Shown here piece by piece: positions 14,167-21,276 of a DNA stretch of 22,342 nt. The notes beneath the pieces are model-generated. The model saw only the letters and a list, made by a program, of their open reading frames with translations, did no database searches and was not told the DNA's origin. The DNA is from Caryophanales bacterium UBA1744 (GTDB lineage: Bacteria; Bacillota_I; Bacilli_A; RFN20; CAG-826), in NCBI GenBank assembly GCA_002314915.1, contig DCHU01000054.1, forward strand, positions 1 to 22,342, given 5' to 3'. Every line of letters starts with the position of its first letter. Position 1 is the first letter of the stretch. A program made the position numbers and the translations under genes.

Positions 14167-14859
14167 ATGCTTAATGCCTCAGATATTTTGATGGGTTTTG
14201 TGGACTTGGTTCCTGTTGTGGCATTCCTCGTTGCAGCAATCATGCTCCAAAGAATCATATACAACAAAGTCAGTAAAGGTGCTTTTGCAGTTTTCTCTGC
14301 TGGAACCATCATCGTGTTCATTGCGGGATTGTTGAAAGCAATATACAAAATTCTATTAACATTTAGAGTTTGCGCATTTACTCCATTATCGCAACAGTTC
14401 TTCCCAATGCAGACGGTTGGTTTCTTCCTTGCTGGTGCTGCGGTTATGGCAATTCTATGCCATCACCAGGGAAAGAATACCGTCGCTTGTTTTGCGGCTC
14501 CTGCCTTGTTCGCCGGAATCGCCTATGCATACCAAGGCAACTATGATGATTTGTTGAATAATCCATATGGAGGCACAATGATTTTCGTCGCACTTATGTG
14601 CTTAGGCGTCATTGTCTTTGACGGAGGTCTTGCCTTCATCTGCGCAAAGAACAAATGTTGGGTTTCAATGGTCTTGCTTATTGTCTCCTTAATCTTCACA
14701 CTCGGAATGGGATACCTTTCTACAAAAGATGCCATGAACGACTGGATTAAAGAGTTTGTTAACTCAGTTGGGCAGGTTTCTCTTCTTGTCGCAGCATTCT
14801 TCATGAAGAAAAAAAGGATGGATAAACCCGAGGTCAACGTCACCTTCTTCGCTAAATAA
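14167..14859 (+). CDS. Polytopic membrane protein, unknown family
   Basis: A 230-residue, very hydrophobic protein with about six to seven transmembrane helices (for example 13-27, 40-62, 82-99, 104-120, 135-158 and 163-184) and a short basic C-terminal tail 'KKKRMDKPEV'. I recognise no family. It starts two bases after the DUF1295 stop, with AAAGGA in the end of that gene as ribosome binding site, so it is the third gene of the NmrA-DUF1295 operon. It could be a partner subunit or a transporter for the same substrate; this rests only on position. A terminator follows. Confidence 0.7.
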   Translation: MLNASDILMGFVDLVPVVAFLVAAIMLQRIIYNKVSKGAFAVFSAGTIIVFIAGLLKAIYKILLTFRVCAFTPLSQQFFPMQTVGFFLAGAAVMAILCHHQGKNTVACFAAPALFAGIAYAYQGNYDDLLNNPYGGTMIFVALMCLGVIVFDGGLAFICAKNKCWVSMVLLIVSLIFTLGMGYLSTKDAMNDWIKEFVNSVGQVSLLVAAFFMKKKRMDKPEVNVTFFAK

Positions 14860-14869
14860 TTTGTATAAG

Positions 14870-14907
14870 ATGCCGGTTAATATAATCGGCATTTTTCTTT
14901 TTCTTTT
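14870..14907 (+). terminator. Intrinsic terminator of the NmrA-DUF1295 operon
   Basis: Arms ATGCCGGTTA (14870-14879) and TAATCGGCAT (14883-14892) pair over 10 bp with a 3-nt loop, followed by a T-rich tract with two C interruptions. Confidence 0.88.
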
Positions 14908-14921
14908 CGAATGCGCATATG

Positions 14922-14930
14922 TGCTAAAAT
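14922..14930 (+). promoter_or_regulatory. Extended -10 promoter of the MATE gene, predicted leaderless
   Basis: TGCTAAAAT (14922-14930) is an extended -10 element (TGn plus TAAAAT). It ends seven bases before GTG 14938. There is no Shine-Dalgarno sequence. This box excludes the ATG at 14911 as the start, since that lies upstream of the promoter core. Confidence 0.6.
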
Positions 14931-14937
14931 ACACCGC

Positions 14938-16299
14938 GTGAAAAGCGTAAGTCTCGACCAACATTTCTCATTCAAACTACTCATCAAGGCGGTTATACCA
15001 TCGATCTTGATGATGATCTTTACTTCCATTTACTCAATTGTGGATGGTCTTTTCATTTCTAATTTTGCCGGTAAGGCTTCATTTGCCGCCATTAATCTCA
15101 TCTACCCATTCGTTATGGTTATCGGTGCCATCGGATTCATGATGGGTGCCGGAGGATCTGCTCTCGTATGCAAGACAAGAGGACAGGGTGACCCGGTCAA
15201 AGCAAACAAGATATTCTCGCTTGTCATATATTCAACTGTCGTTATCGGAATCTTGGTTTCTGTTGTTTGTATAGTGTTCTTCAAACCAATCGCGCTTGCT
15301 ATGGGCGCGACTGCTGAGATGCTTCCCTATTGTCTCGTTTACGGAAGAATTCTTCTCGCAAGCATCACTTTCTTTATGCTCCAAAACCTTTTCCAATCGT
15401 TCTTGGTCGCAGCCGAAAGAGCTAGGTTCGGTTTATACATCACTCTTTCCTCCGGTTTATTGAACATGATTTTGGATGCCTTGCTTGTAGGCTTGTTCAG
15501 ATTGGGTGTTACAGGCGCGGGCTTAGCAACGCTTTCGGCCCAAGCTGTTGGTGCGTTGATCCCGTTTTTCTATTTCGTTAGCAAGAAAAACAAATCATGG
15601 CTTCATTTGGGAAAAGCCGAAATGGACTTTAAGGCATTGGGAAAAACCATTTGGAATGGTTCATCTGAGCTTATTGCGAATATTGCGATGTCCCTTGTCA
15701 GCATTGTTTATAACTATCAACTTTTGAGATTTTATGGCGAGGATGGTGTTGCCGCTTATGGAGTAATTATGTATGTCGGCTTCGTATTCGTCGCTGTCTT
15801 TATCGGCTATTCCATGGGTGTTGCTCCAATCGTCTCCTTCCATTTTGGAGCCGACAATAAAAAGGAACTTAACAGCCTTTTAACCAAATCCATGTTGTTT
15901 ATGCTTGTCGCATCAATTCTAATGGTTGTGTCGGCGGAAGCTCTTGCGAATGTTATAGCGGGATGGTTTGTTGGCTATAGCCCAGAACTTGAAGAACTCA
16001 CCTCTATGGCGATGAGAATATTCTTTATCGGATATGCCTTCTGTGGATATTCGATATTCACGTCAAACTTCTTCACAGCCTTAAACAATGGCACGATTTC
16101 AGCGATTTCATCCGTTTCCAGGTCAATCGTGTTCGAACTTTCATGTGTGCTTATCCTTCCTTCTCTTCTTGGCCCAGAATGGATATTTGCCGCGTATGTT
16201 CTTTCCGAGGTTCTTGCTTTAATTGAGAACGTTGTATTCATTTTCGCGTTCAACAAAAAATACGGTTATATTTCTAGTAGAAATTCCTCAAAACTTTAA
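14938..16299 (+). CDS. MATE family efflux transporter
   Basis: A 453-residue integral membrane protein with the twelve-helix pattern of MATE exporters, which expel cationic compounds using Na+ or H+ gradients. Characteristic segments are 'AVIPSILMMIFTSIYSIVDG' near the start, then 'MGAGGSALVCKTRGQG', 'GLLNMILDALLV' followed by 'LGVTGAGLATLSAQ', and 'SMGVAPIVSFHFGA' at the start of the second half. This places it in the MepA/NorM-like group of Bacillota. I chose GTG 14938 (MKSVSLDQHF) because MATE proteins start just before the first helix and the frame further upstream crosses the promoter. The next gene starts 47 nt downstream. Confidence 0.93.
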   Translation: MKSVSLDQHFSFKLLIKAVIPSILMMIFTSIYSIVDGLFISNFAGKASFAAINLIYPFVMVIGAIGFMMGAGGSALVCKTRGQGDPVKANKIFSLVIYSTVVIGILVSVVCIVFFKPIALAMGATAEMLPYCLVYGRILLASITFFMLQNLFQSFLVAAERARFGLYITLSSGLLNMILDALLVGLFRLGVTGAGLATLSAQAVGALIPFFYFVSKKNKSWLHLGKAEMDFKALGKTIWNGSSELIANIAMSLVSIVYNYQLLRFYGEDGVAAYGVIMYVGFVFVAVFIGYSMGVAPIVSFHFGADNKKELNSLLTKSMLFMLVASILMVVSAEALANVIAGWFVGYSPELEELTSMAMRIFFIGYAFCGYSIFTSNFFTALNNGTISAISSVSRSIVFELSCVLILPSLLGPEWIFAAYVLSEVLALIENVVFIFAFNKKYGYISSRNSSKL

Positions 16300-16316
16300 A
16301 AATAGACTCTTTGTAC

Positions 16317-16339
16317 TATAATAATGGCAGATTAAGGAG
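16317..16339 (+). promoter_or_regulatory. -10 box and ribosome binding site of the 16347 gene
   Basis: A perfect TATAAT (16317-16322) without a clear -35, then AAGGAG (16334-16339) seven bases before the ATG. The small membrane protein may thus be expressed apart from the MATE gene. Confidence 0.5.
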
Positions 16340-16346
16340 CATAACT

Positions 16347-16739
16347 ATGGCTAAAAAAGTAATCTCAACCATATTAATTGTTATCGCGTTCGTCGTAACG
16401 TTTATCGTCGGCGCTTATTTCCTTGGCGCAACCATATCGATATATACTGATCTCCCAAAATGCTTAGCTCAAGCCGGCGAGGATAGTGAGGCAATTTCCA
16501 AATGTAACACAAACTTTGGAGTCGGACTTGTTGTCGTGGCTATGTTCTCGGTTGCAATCGAATGGCCTGTTATGGGAGGCACCACATTGCTCAGCATTAT
16601 TGCAACGATTCTCAATAGAACGAGAAAAGATTTTAAGTGGAACTTCAGGATGGTCTTTATGGTCATCTGTTGCGTACTTCCAGCAGTCCTCGCTGCAGTT
16701 ACATATATGATGCTTTTTCTTAACCCAAACAATCATTAA
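16347..16739 (+). CDS. Small multi-helix membrane protein, unknown function
   Basis: A 130-residue hydrophobic protein beginning MAKKVISTIL. Membrane helices lie at about 5-30, 57-90 (one long or two short) and 98-124. Between the first two is a polar loop with two cysteines ('PKCLAQAGEDSEAISKCN') that would lie outside and could form a disulfide. No family is recognised. The start is fixed by AAGGAG; an upstream TTG in frame (16311) overlaps the -10 box. It is followed by a bidirectional terminator. Confidence 0.65.
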   Translation: MAKKVISTILIVIAFVVTFIVGAYFLGATISIYTDLPKCLAQAGEDSEAISKCNTNFGVGLVVVAMFSVAIEWPVMGGTTLLSIIATILNRTRKDFKWNFRMVFMVICCVLPAVLAAVTYMMLFLNPNNH

Positions 16740-16745
16740 TAAAAA

Positions 16746-16773
16746 AGTCTCCGAGTACGGGGACTATTTTTTT
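16746..16773. terminator. Bidirectional terminator shared by the 16347 and thrE genes
   Basis: Arms AGTCTCCG (16746-16753) and CGGGGACT (16758-16765) pair over 8 bp with an AGTA loop, flanked by A and T runs that work in both directions. The TAG stop of the minus-strand exporter (16766-16764) lies partly in the stem. Confidence 0.9.
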
Positions 16774-18038
16774 GTGTTTAATGAATAGTATTTTTTCAAT
16801 TTTGCTTTTCTTACGAAGTGCATTATCGATGAGCCGATAACGAATCCAACCGAGATTCCCATTAACGCGTATAAGCAGTTCAAGCCGTTCTCCGCGAACA
16901 ACGAGCCGTTCTGCCACCATATGCCGAACATGGTAAATGCGAATAAGTCTCCTGGGATGAGTGGAACGACAAACGGATACAGGTAGTAAGTCGCTGGTCG
17001 GTGTTTAAACATTGCCAGCACCTCAGAGAATATTGAAGCCGATAGGGCGGCAAGAGTCATAAAGATGAATCTGTAATCAGGAATTACCAGTAACAAAGCG
17101 ATATAGATGATACGGACGAGCATTGCGCCAACGCCTGCGTACGAGATCTCTTTCCACGAAATGTTGAAAGTTAAACCGAAACCAAATGAAGCGAGGAACG
17201 ATAGCACAACAAGCTCGATGTCATAGACGATGTTTGTGTAGTCCGCGACTGCGAATGAATTCTCGAGTAACAGCGAAATGTTGTTTCCGAAGATATAGTA
17301 TGCAGATGCAAGCCCAGCGCAAATCGTTACTGTTTCCAATATGGTCTTGAACAAATCGATGATGCCATTCATCTCATTTCCGCAAAGCAAGTTTCTGACG
17401 GAGTTTACCATTTGGATACCTGGGATGAGGAAGAATGCGTTCGTTAACACGACTACCCAGAAGTTTTGGATGAGGCCAAGTGATGCCATTGCGCCGGCAA
17501 AGCATCCGGCGATAAACATGCTAATAAAGTTTGTGATTATCTTGTTAAGGTGAATTCTTGAGAATGCCTTTGACAGGAAGAATAACCCGGCCGTATTAAC
17601 AGCCACACAAATGAGCTCTTGGTATCCGCCTCCGAATAGTCTTGCCAAGGCAATCATGGCTATTTCAAAAGCGCCAAGAACGATCCAAATATTGTGAGTT
17701 TTTATTCCTGAGAGAGCCGTCTCTAACAATTGAGGCAGTTCTGATGGTTCGGGATTATCTCTCACAACCGTTCTTCCGAGTTTATGCAACTCTTTAAGCC
17801 ACTCCATGTTCAAAGATGATGAGAGCACTCTTACTGTGTTTGAACGCGTGTTTCCATCAGTATCGGATCCGGAGACCGTTATCATTGTGCTCAAAGAATG
17901 AATGCCGAGATCCTGGACATTGTAGTGCCTGCAAATCATTTCGATTGTTATGTTTACACGCTCTAAGTTTGCTCCACACGCAAGCATCTCCTGCCCGACG
18001 TGAGCAGCGAAATCAATAATGTAATCGATGTTTTTCAT
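16764..18038 (-). CDS. thrE: Threonine/serine exporter family protein, fused ThrE_1-ThrE_2
   Basis: A 424-residue membrane protein. Residues 1-110 form the soluble ThrE N-terminal part ('HVGQEMLACGANLERVNITI', 'TMITVSGSDTDG', 'VRVLSSSLNMEWLKELHKLG'). About ten membrane helices follow, and the second half (about 285-415) contains the ThrE_2 block 'YLYPFVVPLIPGDLFAFTMF'. Many bacteria split these halves into two genes (YjjP/YjjB-like); here they form one chain, as in Corynebacterium ThrE. The role would be export of threonine and serine, or small dicarboxylates as proposed for YjjPB. The start has TAGAAT six bases upstream and no ribosome binding site, so it is predicted leaderless. It is divergent from the YwaF-like gene. 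Confidence 0.9.
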   Translation of the reverse strand: MKNIDYIIDFAAHVGQEMLACGANLERVNITIEMICRHYNVQDLGIHSLSTMITVSGSDTDGNTRSNTVRVLSSSLNMEWLKELHKLGRTVVRDNPEPSELPQLLETALSGIKTHNIWIVLGAFEIAMIALARLFGGGYQELICVAVNTAGLFFLSKAFSRIHLNKIITNFISMFIAGCFAGAMASLGLIQNFWVVVLTNAFFLIPGIQMVNSVRNLLCGNEMNGIIDLFKTILETVTICAGLASAYYIFGNNISLLLENSFAVADYTNIVYDIELVVLSFLASFGFGLTFNISWKEISYAGVGAMLVRIIYIALLLVIPDYRFIFMTLAALSASIFSEVLAMFKHRPATYYLYPFVVPLIPGDLFAFTMFGIWWQNGSLFAENGLNCLYALMGISVGFVIGSSIMHFVRKAKLKKYYSLNTKK

Positions 18039-18050
18039 ATTTTAATTCTA
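18039..18050 (-). promoter_or_regulatory. thrE -10 box, predicted leaderless
   Basis: On the minus strand TAGAAT (18050-18045) is six bases (TAAAAT) before the ATG. No Shine-Dalgarno sequence and only a weak -35 are visible. Confidence 0.5.
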
Positions 18051-18115
18051 CATTTTTCAGCTATTGAAAAAACGACAAATTTACAAATGGCAAATTGACA
18101 ACTTTAGTAGTCTTG

Positions 18116-18145
18116 TTGTTTTTTGTTTTTGTTGTTGTATATTAT
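18116..18145 (+). promoter_or_regulatory. Promoter of the YwaF-like gene, predicted leaderless
   Basis: TTGTTT (18116-18121) pairs with TATATT (18138-18143, 16-nt spacer) or TATTAT (18140-18145, 18-nt spacer). The ATG follows seven to nine bases later, with no Shine-Dalgarno sequence. The spacer is a T/G-only run, TTTGTTTTTGTTGTTG. Confidence 0.55.
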
Positions 18146-18152
18146 TGCCCGT

Positions 18153-18998
18153 ATGAATTGGTTTGAAAAATTATTAGATATTCTCTCATACAACGTGGAA
18201 ACTAAACCGACATCCTATGGATGGTTGCACCTTTTGTTCACCGCCATAGTAATTGGAGTTACTGTTTTTTTGTGTGTTAGATACAAAAAGTGTTCTGATA
18301 AGAAATTCAGGATTATTATCGGAATATGTTGGGCAATAATGTTCCTGTTTGAAGTTTATAAGCAACTTCAGTACTCATGTAAAACGGATGGAACGACGGC
18401 AAATTGGGATTACCAGTGGTATGTTTTCCCGTTCCAATTCTGCTCAACCCCTTTATATGTTCTTCCATTAGTCATTTTCCTTCCTGATGGCAAGGTTCGT
18501 AATGCTTGTATCTCCTATACGGCTTTATTTGCTTTATTCGCAGGCATTGCTGTATTTGCCTACCCAGAAGGAATCTTTACTAGAGAAATACTGATAAGCA
18601 TTCAATCGCTTACGCATCACGGCATTCAGATGGTGACCGGTGTTTTTGCCGCTGTATGGTGCCAACATAAGTACAAAGCGAAGTTCTGGACCAATGAGTT
18701 TTATTTCGGCGGATTGATCGTTTTTGCGGTGATGTCCGCAATCGCAATGACATTGAATCTCACAGTTCAGCCTGCTGTTGAACCTAACACATTTAATATG
18801 TTTTATATATCTCCATACAGAAACTCATCTTTGCCTGTGTTAAGTTCAATTCAACCGGTCGTTCCGTATGCCGTATTCCTTATTCTTTATTTATTTGGTT
18901 TTGCCTTATGCGGACTGATTGTCTACTACGGCGAATACGGCTGCATAAAACTAGCTGAAGTAATACATAGTAAGAAAAATAGAAAAGAGGCAAACTAA
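18153..18998 (+). CDS. YwaF/TMEM164-type membrane protein (TIGR02206-like)
   Basis: A 281-residue protein with about seven transmembrane helices. The core 'WDYQWYVFPFQFCSTPLYVLPLVIFL' (two pieces of a strand-helix around one Cys) and the later 'LTHHGIQMVTGVF' match the YwaF family, where a Cys in the first motif and His residues in the second are conserved. Human TMEM164 of the same superfamily is reported to be a phospholipid acyltransferase using such a Cys. A membrane lipid acyl-transfer role is therefore possible but untested for bacterial members. I chose ATG 18153; an in-frame TTG at 18123 lies upstream of the -10 box. The stop codon lies in the loop of its terminator. Confidence 0.8.
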   Translation: MNWFEKLLDILSYNVETKPTSYGWLHLLFTAIVIGVTVFLCVRYKKCSDKKFRIIIGICWAIMFLFEVYKQLQYSCKTDGTTANWDYQWYVFPFQFCSTPLYVLPLVIFLPDGKVRNACISYTALFALFAGIAVFAYPEGIFTREILISIQSLTHHGIQMVTGVFAAVWCQHKYKAKFWTNEFYFGGLIVFAVMSAIAMTLNLTVQPAVEPNTFNMFYISPYRNSSLPVLSSIQPVVPYAVFLILYLFGFALCGLIVYYGEYGCIKLAEVIHSKKNRKEAN

Positions 18999-19010
18999 TT
19001 TGCCTTTTTT
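18988..19010 (+). terminator. Terminator of the YwaF-like gene, with the stop codon in the loop
   Basis: Arms AGGCAAA (18988-18994) and TTTGCCT (18999-19005) pair perfectly around loop CTAA, which contains the TAA stop (18996-18998). A T run follows to 19010. Confidence 0.88.
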
Positions 19011-19013
19011 ATT

Positions 19014-19025
19014 TATAATAAAGAT
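19014..19025 (+). promoter_or_regulatory. Lipase gene -10 box, predicted leaderless
   Basis: A perfect TATAAT (19014-19019) lies six bases (AAAGAT) before ATG 19026 and four bases after the preceding terminator. No -35 is evident, and AAAG is too close to serve as a ribosome binding site. Confidence 0.6.
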
Positions 19026-20150
19026 ATGAACCTCCTAAATTACATCAAGACATGTGGAAATAAAACGTTTACTCAGCTCCCATTTTGTGATGCTGATGCT
19101 TTGGTTTATGCTCGTCTTTCTTATATTAATTGGGAGAATACGCTCGATAATGATGATAATGACAGCCATAAAGTTGTTAAAATGCGCGATTTTGCCGATT
19201 CTAAGCGCCGCAAAGAGATAACTCAAGGAGACTTAGACCAAAAGGAAGCAATGGCCTTCCTCGTGGCGGTATCGAATTCTCGCAGGTATAAACACATTAG
19301 GGTTGGGCACGTTAAGAAAATATTCTCAAAAGAACATTCAACCCAATTTTGTGCGATGGCCTTCTTTAATAAAGAAGAGGAGCCGATCATCGCTTTTAGA
19401 GGCACAGATACGTCATTAGTTGGGTGGAAAGAAGATTTATGCTTGGCTTTCAAAACGAGCCTCCCAAGTCAATATGAAGCCCTAAAATATGTTGAGAAAT
19501 TCGCAGAAATACACGATGGAAAATTTAAAATAGTAGGCCATTCAAAAGGCGGCAATCTAGCTGCGTATACTTTGTATACTATGAGTGATTCCGCATATGA
19601 AAAACTGTCGGTTTTATATAACCTGGACGGACCAGGTTTCTTGGACCCGAATGCGGTTTTTACGCCGGAGCGTATTAATGCGAGAAGTCATATCATGAAA
19701 AAATATGTTCCAGTGGACTCTTTGGTTGGGATTCTATTAAAACAAACAAGTGAATATAAAGTCGTGGAATCGTATAAATTTCTTGTCAGTCAACACAACC
19801 CGTTAAATTGGAAAATTGATGATAAAACTCACGATCTTAAATGTTCTCAAAAGAGAAATGAAGTATCGAAAACATTTGAAGAATCAACAACCAAATGGGT
19901 CGATTCTACTCCTCCCGGTGACATAGATATTGCAAGCACGTACATCATTGAATTCTTGGGTGGATACGACAATAACGTTCTGAACATCCTTTCCGATATT
20001 CCGGGAACCTACCGTGCCTTCTCTGACAAGTACAAACAAGAACCGCCTGAGATACAAAATCTTGTAAAGAAGACGTTCCTTGGCCTAATGATCGCGGCAA
20101 GAGAAATCGTATTCCCCGTTAAAATGCCGGGCATCAGATTTAAGAAATAG
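19026..20150 (+). CDS. Mbeg1-like / DUF2974 intracellular lipase-fold hydrolase
   Basis: A 374-residue alpha/beta hydrolase without signal peptide or membrane helix. The N-terminal part 'CDADALVYARLSYINWE', then 'IIAFRGTDTSLVGWKEDL' and the nucleophile elbow GHSKGG (171-176, Ser173) define the Mbeg1-like (DUF2974) family. 'LYNLDGPGF' (197-205) is a family signature. Asp231 ('VPVDSLVG') and His257 ('SQHNPLNW') are good candidates to complete the triad. Mbeg1-like proteins are common in Bacilli and Clostridia; substrates are unproven but are presumed to be lipids or esters. It follows the YwaF-like gene closely but has its own -10 box, and it is predicted leaderless. Its TAG stop is inside the terminator stem. 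Confidence 0.9.
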   Translation: MNLLNYIKTCGNKTFTQLPFCDADALVYARLSYINWENTLDNDDNDSHKVVKMRDFADSKRRKEITQGDLDQKEAMAFLVAVSNSRRYKHIRVGHVKKIFSKEHSTQFCAMAFFNKEEEPIIAFRGTDTSLVGWKEDLCLAFKTSLPSQYEALKYVEKFAEIHDGKFKIVGHSKGGNLAAYTLYTMSDSAYEKLSVLYNLDGPGFLDPNAVFTPERINARSHIMKKYVPVDSLVGILLKQTSEYKVVESYKFLVSQHNPLNWKIDDKTHDLKCSQKRNEVSKTFEESTTKWVDSTPPGDIDIASTYIIEFLGGYDNNVLNILSDIPGTYRAFSDKYKQEPPEIQNLVKKTFLGLMIAAREIVFPVKMPGIRFKK

Positions 20151-20182
20151 GACTATTAACTGGTCCTATTTTCTTTTTTACG
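20145..20182 (+). terminator. Terminator of the lipase gene, overlapping its stop codon
   Basis: Arms AAATAGGAC (20145-20153) and GTCCTATTT (20163-20171) pair over 9 bp, followed by TTCTTTTTT. The TAG stop (20148-20150) is part of the left arm. The remaining bases up to 20265 are AT-rich and hold nothing else I can identify. Confidence 0.85.
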
Positions 20183-20265
20183 ACTGTTATGATACTTCAT
20201 AATTTAATACTAGGTATTATATAGTAAAAATAACCACAAAAGAAAAAAGTTAGTACGAGTTAGAA

Positions 20266-20297
20266 CAAAAAGAAAAGAGCAAGTTTTTACCTGCTCT
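20266..20297 (-). terminator. Terminator of the TetR-methyltransferase operon
   Basis: On the minus strand AGAGCAGG (20297-20290) pairs with CTTGCTCT (20283-20276) around loop TAAAAA, followed by TTTCTTTTTG. The methyltransferase stop TAG (20298-20296) overlaps the first two bases of the stem. Confidence 0.82.
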
Positions 20298-21276
20298 ATA
20301 GATCGCTTTCCTTCAAGATTTGTTTTAAGCTTCTGTTGCTTATTAAACCCATTATGTCATCAAATGACTCTACTTCCGTGGAAGCAGTGGTTCTGTCTAT
20401 CGCATTGATTAGTTTGTCTGAGAATGAGAGTTCCTCAAATTGTTGTCTTTCTGGATTGTTAATGTATTCATCGATGAGAATTAACATAGCTCTTCTGGCC
20501 ATGATTAGCATTTCGTTCTCTATCCAATAACTATAACTGGTGCGATCCCTTTCCAACTTCAATAATTTGGAATACATTGGTAGTCCATCTTCAGGAAGGT
20601 GCCATAAATCGGCAAATACATAATCGTATTGTTTTGCGTTATTTTTCAAGTATTCAAAAGCGTCAATAGAAATTACTTTTATCTTTTGTTTTTGTTTGAA
20701 AAAAGGAAAGATTGCTTCTTTAAAAATCTCTATCGGTTCTCTGGAAATCTCTATAATATCAACACCCTCAACTTCCGGCTTTTGGGATACCATAAACGGG
20801 TAATAACCAAGACCTAAACCGAGAACGAGAACTCTTCCGTGTGCCTCTTTAATCGCCTTCCTCATGGTGTTGATTTCATGAGGAGTAATGCTCATCCAAT
20901 TTGTTTTTCCTTCATCGATTGCGAGATAGTTAAATGGTTTTTCGAAATACCCAAACGGTGTGTGTTCTCTATAGCCGTCGTCTTCGCCTGATTTTATCTC
21001 GTCGTAAAGGAACCCTTGATGAGGTACATACTTATTCGTTTTAAGCGACCATTTACCCTTTCTAAGTGGTTTTGGCCTAACATTCTTCATATATGGATCG
21101 TTGTAATATGGCTCTGGATTTAGCTTAGAAATCGGGTAGGTTGATGACTCAGAATCTACGAGATATCCATTTTCCAAGATATCGTTATATACTTCGCCAG
21201 CTTCTATGTTCTCGTCCAGTTGTGACAATAAAGTGCCAAAGTCCTCTAATTCTTCTTGTGTTAGTTTAATTTTCAT
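20296..21276 (-). CDS. Class I SAM methyltransferase-fold protein, spermidine-synthase-like
   Basis: A 326-residue soluble protein. The first 100 residues are acidic and hydrophilic, with no recognised domain. A Rossmann-type core begins at 'RVLVLGLGLGYYPF' (148-160, motif I), then 'GVDIIEIS' with acidic Glu176, 'VISIDAFEYL' with Asp205, and 'YDYVFADLWHLPEDGLPMY' (218-235) with Asp223. This order resembles spermidine-synthase-like methyltransferases, but the GGGDG loop of true aminopropyltransferases is missing. The substrate is unknown. The ATG overlaps the TGA of the TetR gene (ATGA, 21276-21273), so both are translated from one mRNA and the regulator may control this enzyme. AT content is higher than in gpmI or fba. 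Confidence 0.75.
   Translation of the reverse strand: MKIKLTQEELEDFGTLLSQLDENIEAGEVYNDILENGYLVDSESSTYPISKLNPEPYYNDPYMKNVRPKPLRKGKWSLKTNKYVPHQGFLYDEIKSGEDDGYREHTPFGYFEKPFNYLAIDEGKTNWMSITPHEINTMRKAIKEAHGRVLVLGLGLGYYPFMVSQKPEVEGVDIIEISREPIEIFKEAIFPFFKQKQKIKVISIDAFEYLKNNAKQYDYVFADLWHLPEDGLPMYSKLLKLERDRTSYSYWIENEMLIMARRAMLILIDEYINNPERQQFEELSFSDKLINAIDRTTASTEVESFDDIMGLISNRSLKQILKESDL

Noticed and set aside
18095..18100. Perfect TTGACA as the -35 of the YwaF-like gene
   Set aside because: It lies 37 nt before the nearest -10 box, and no -10-like hexamer occurs at 16-18 nt.
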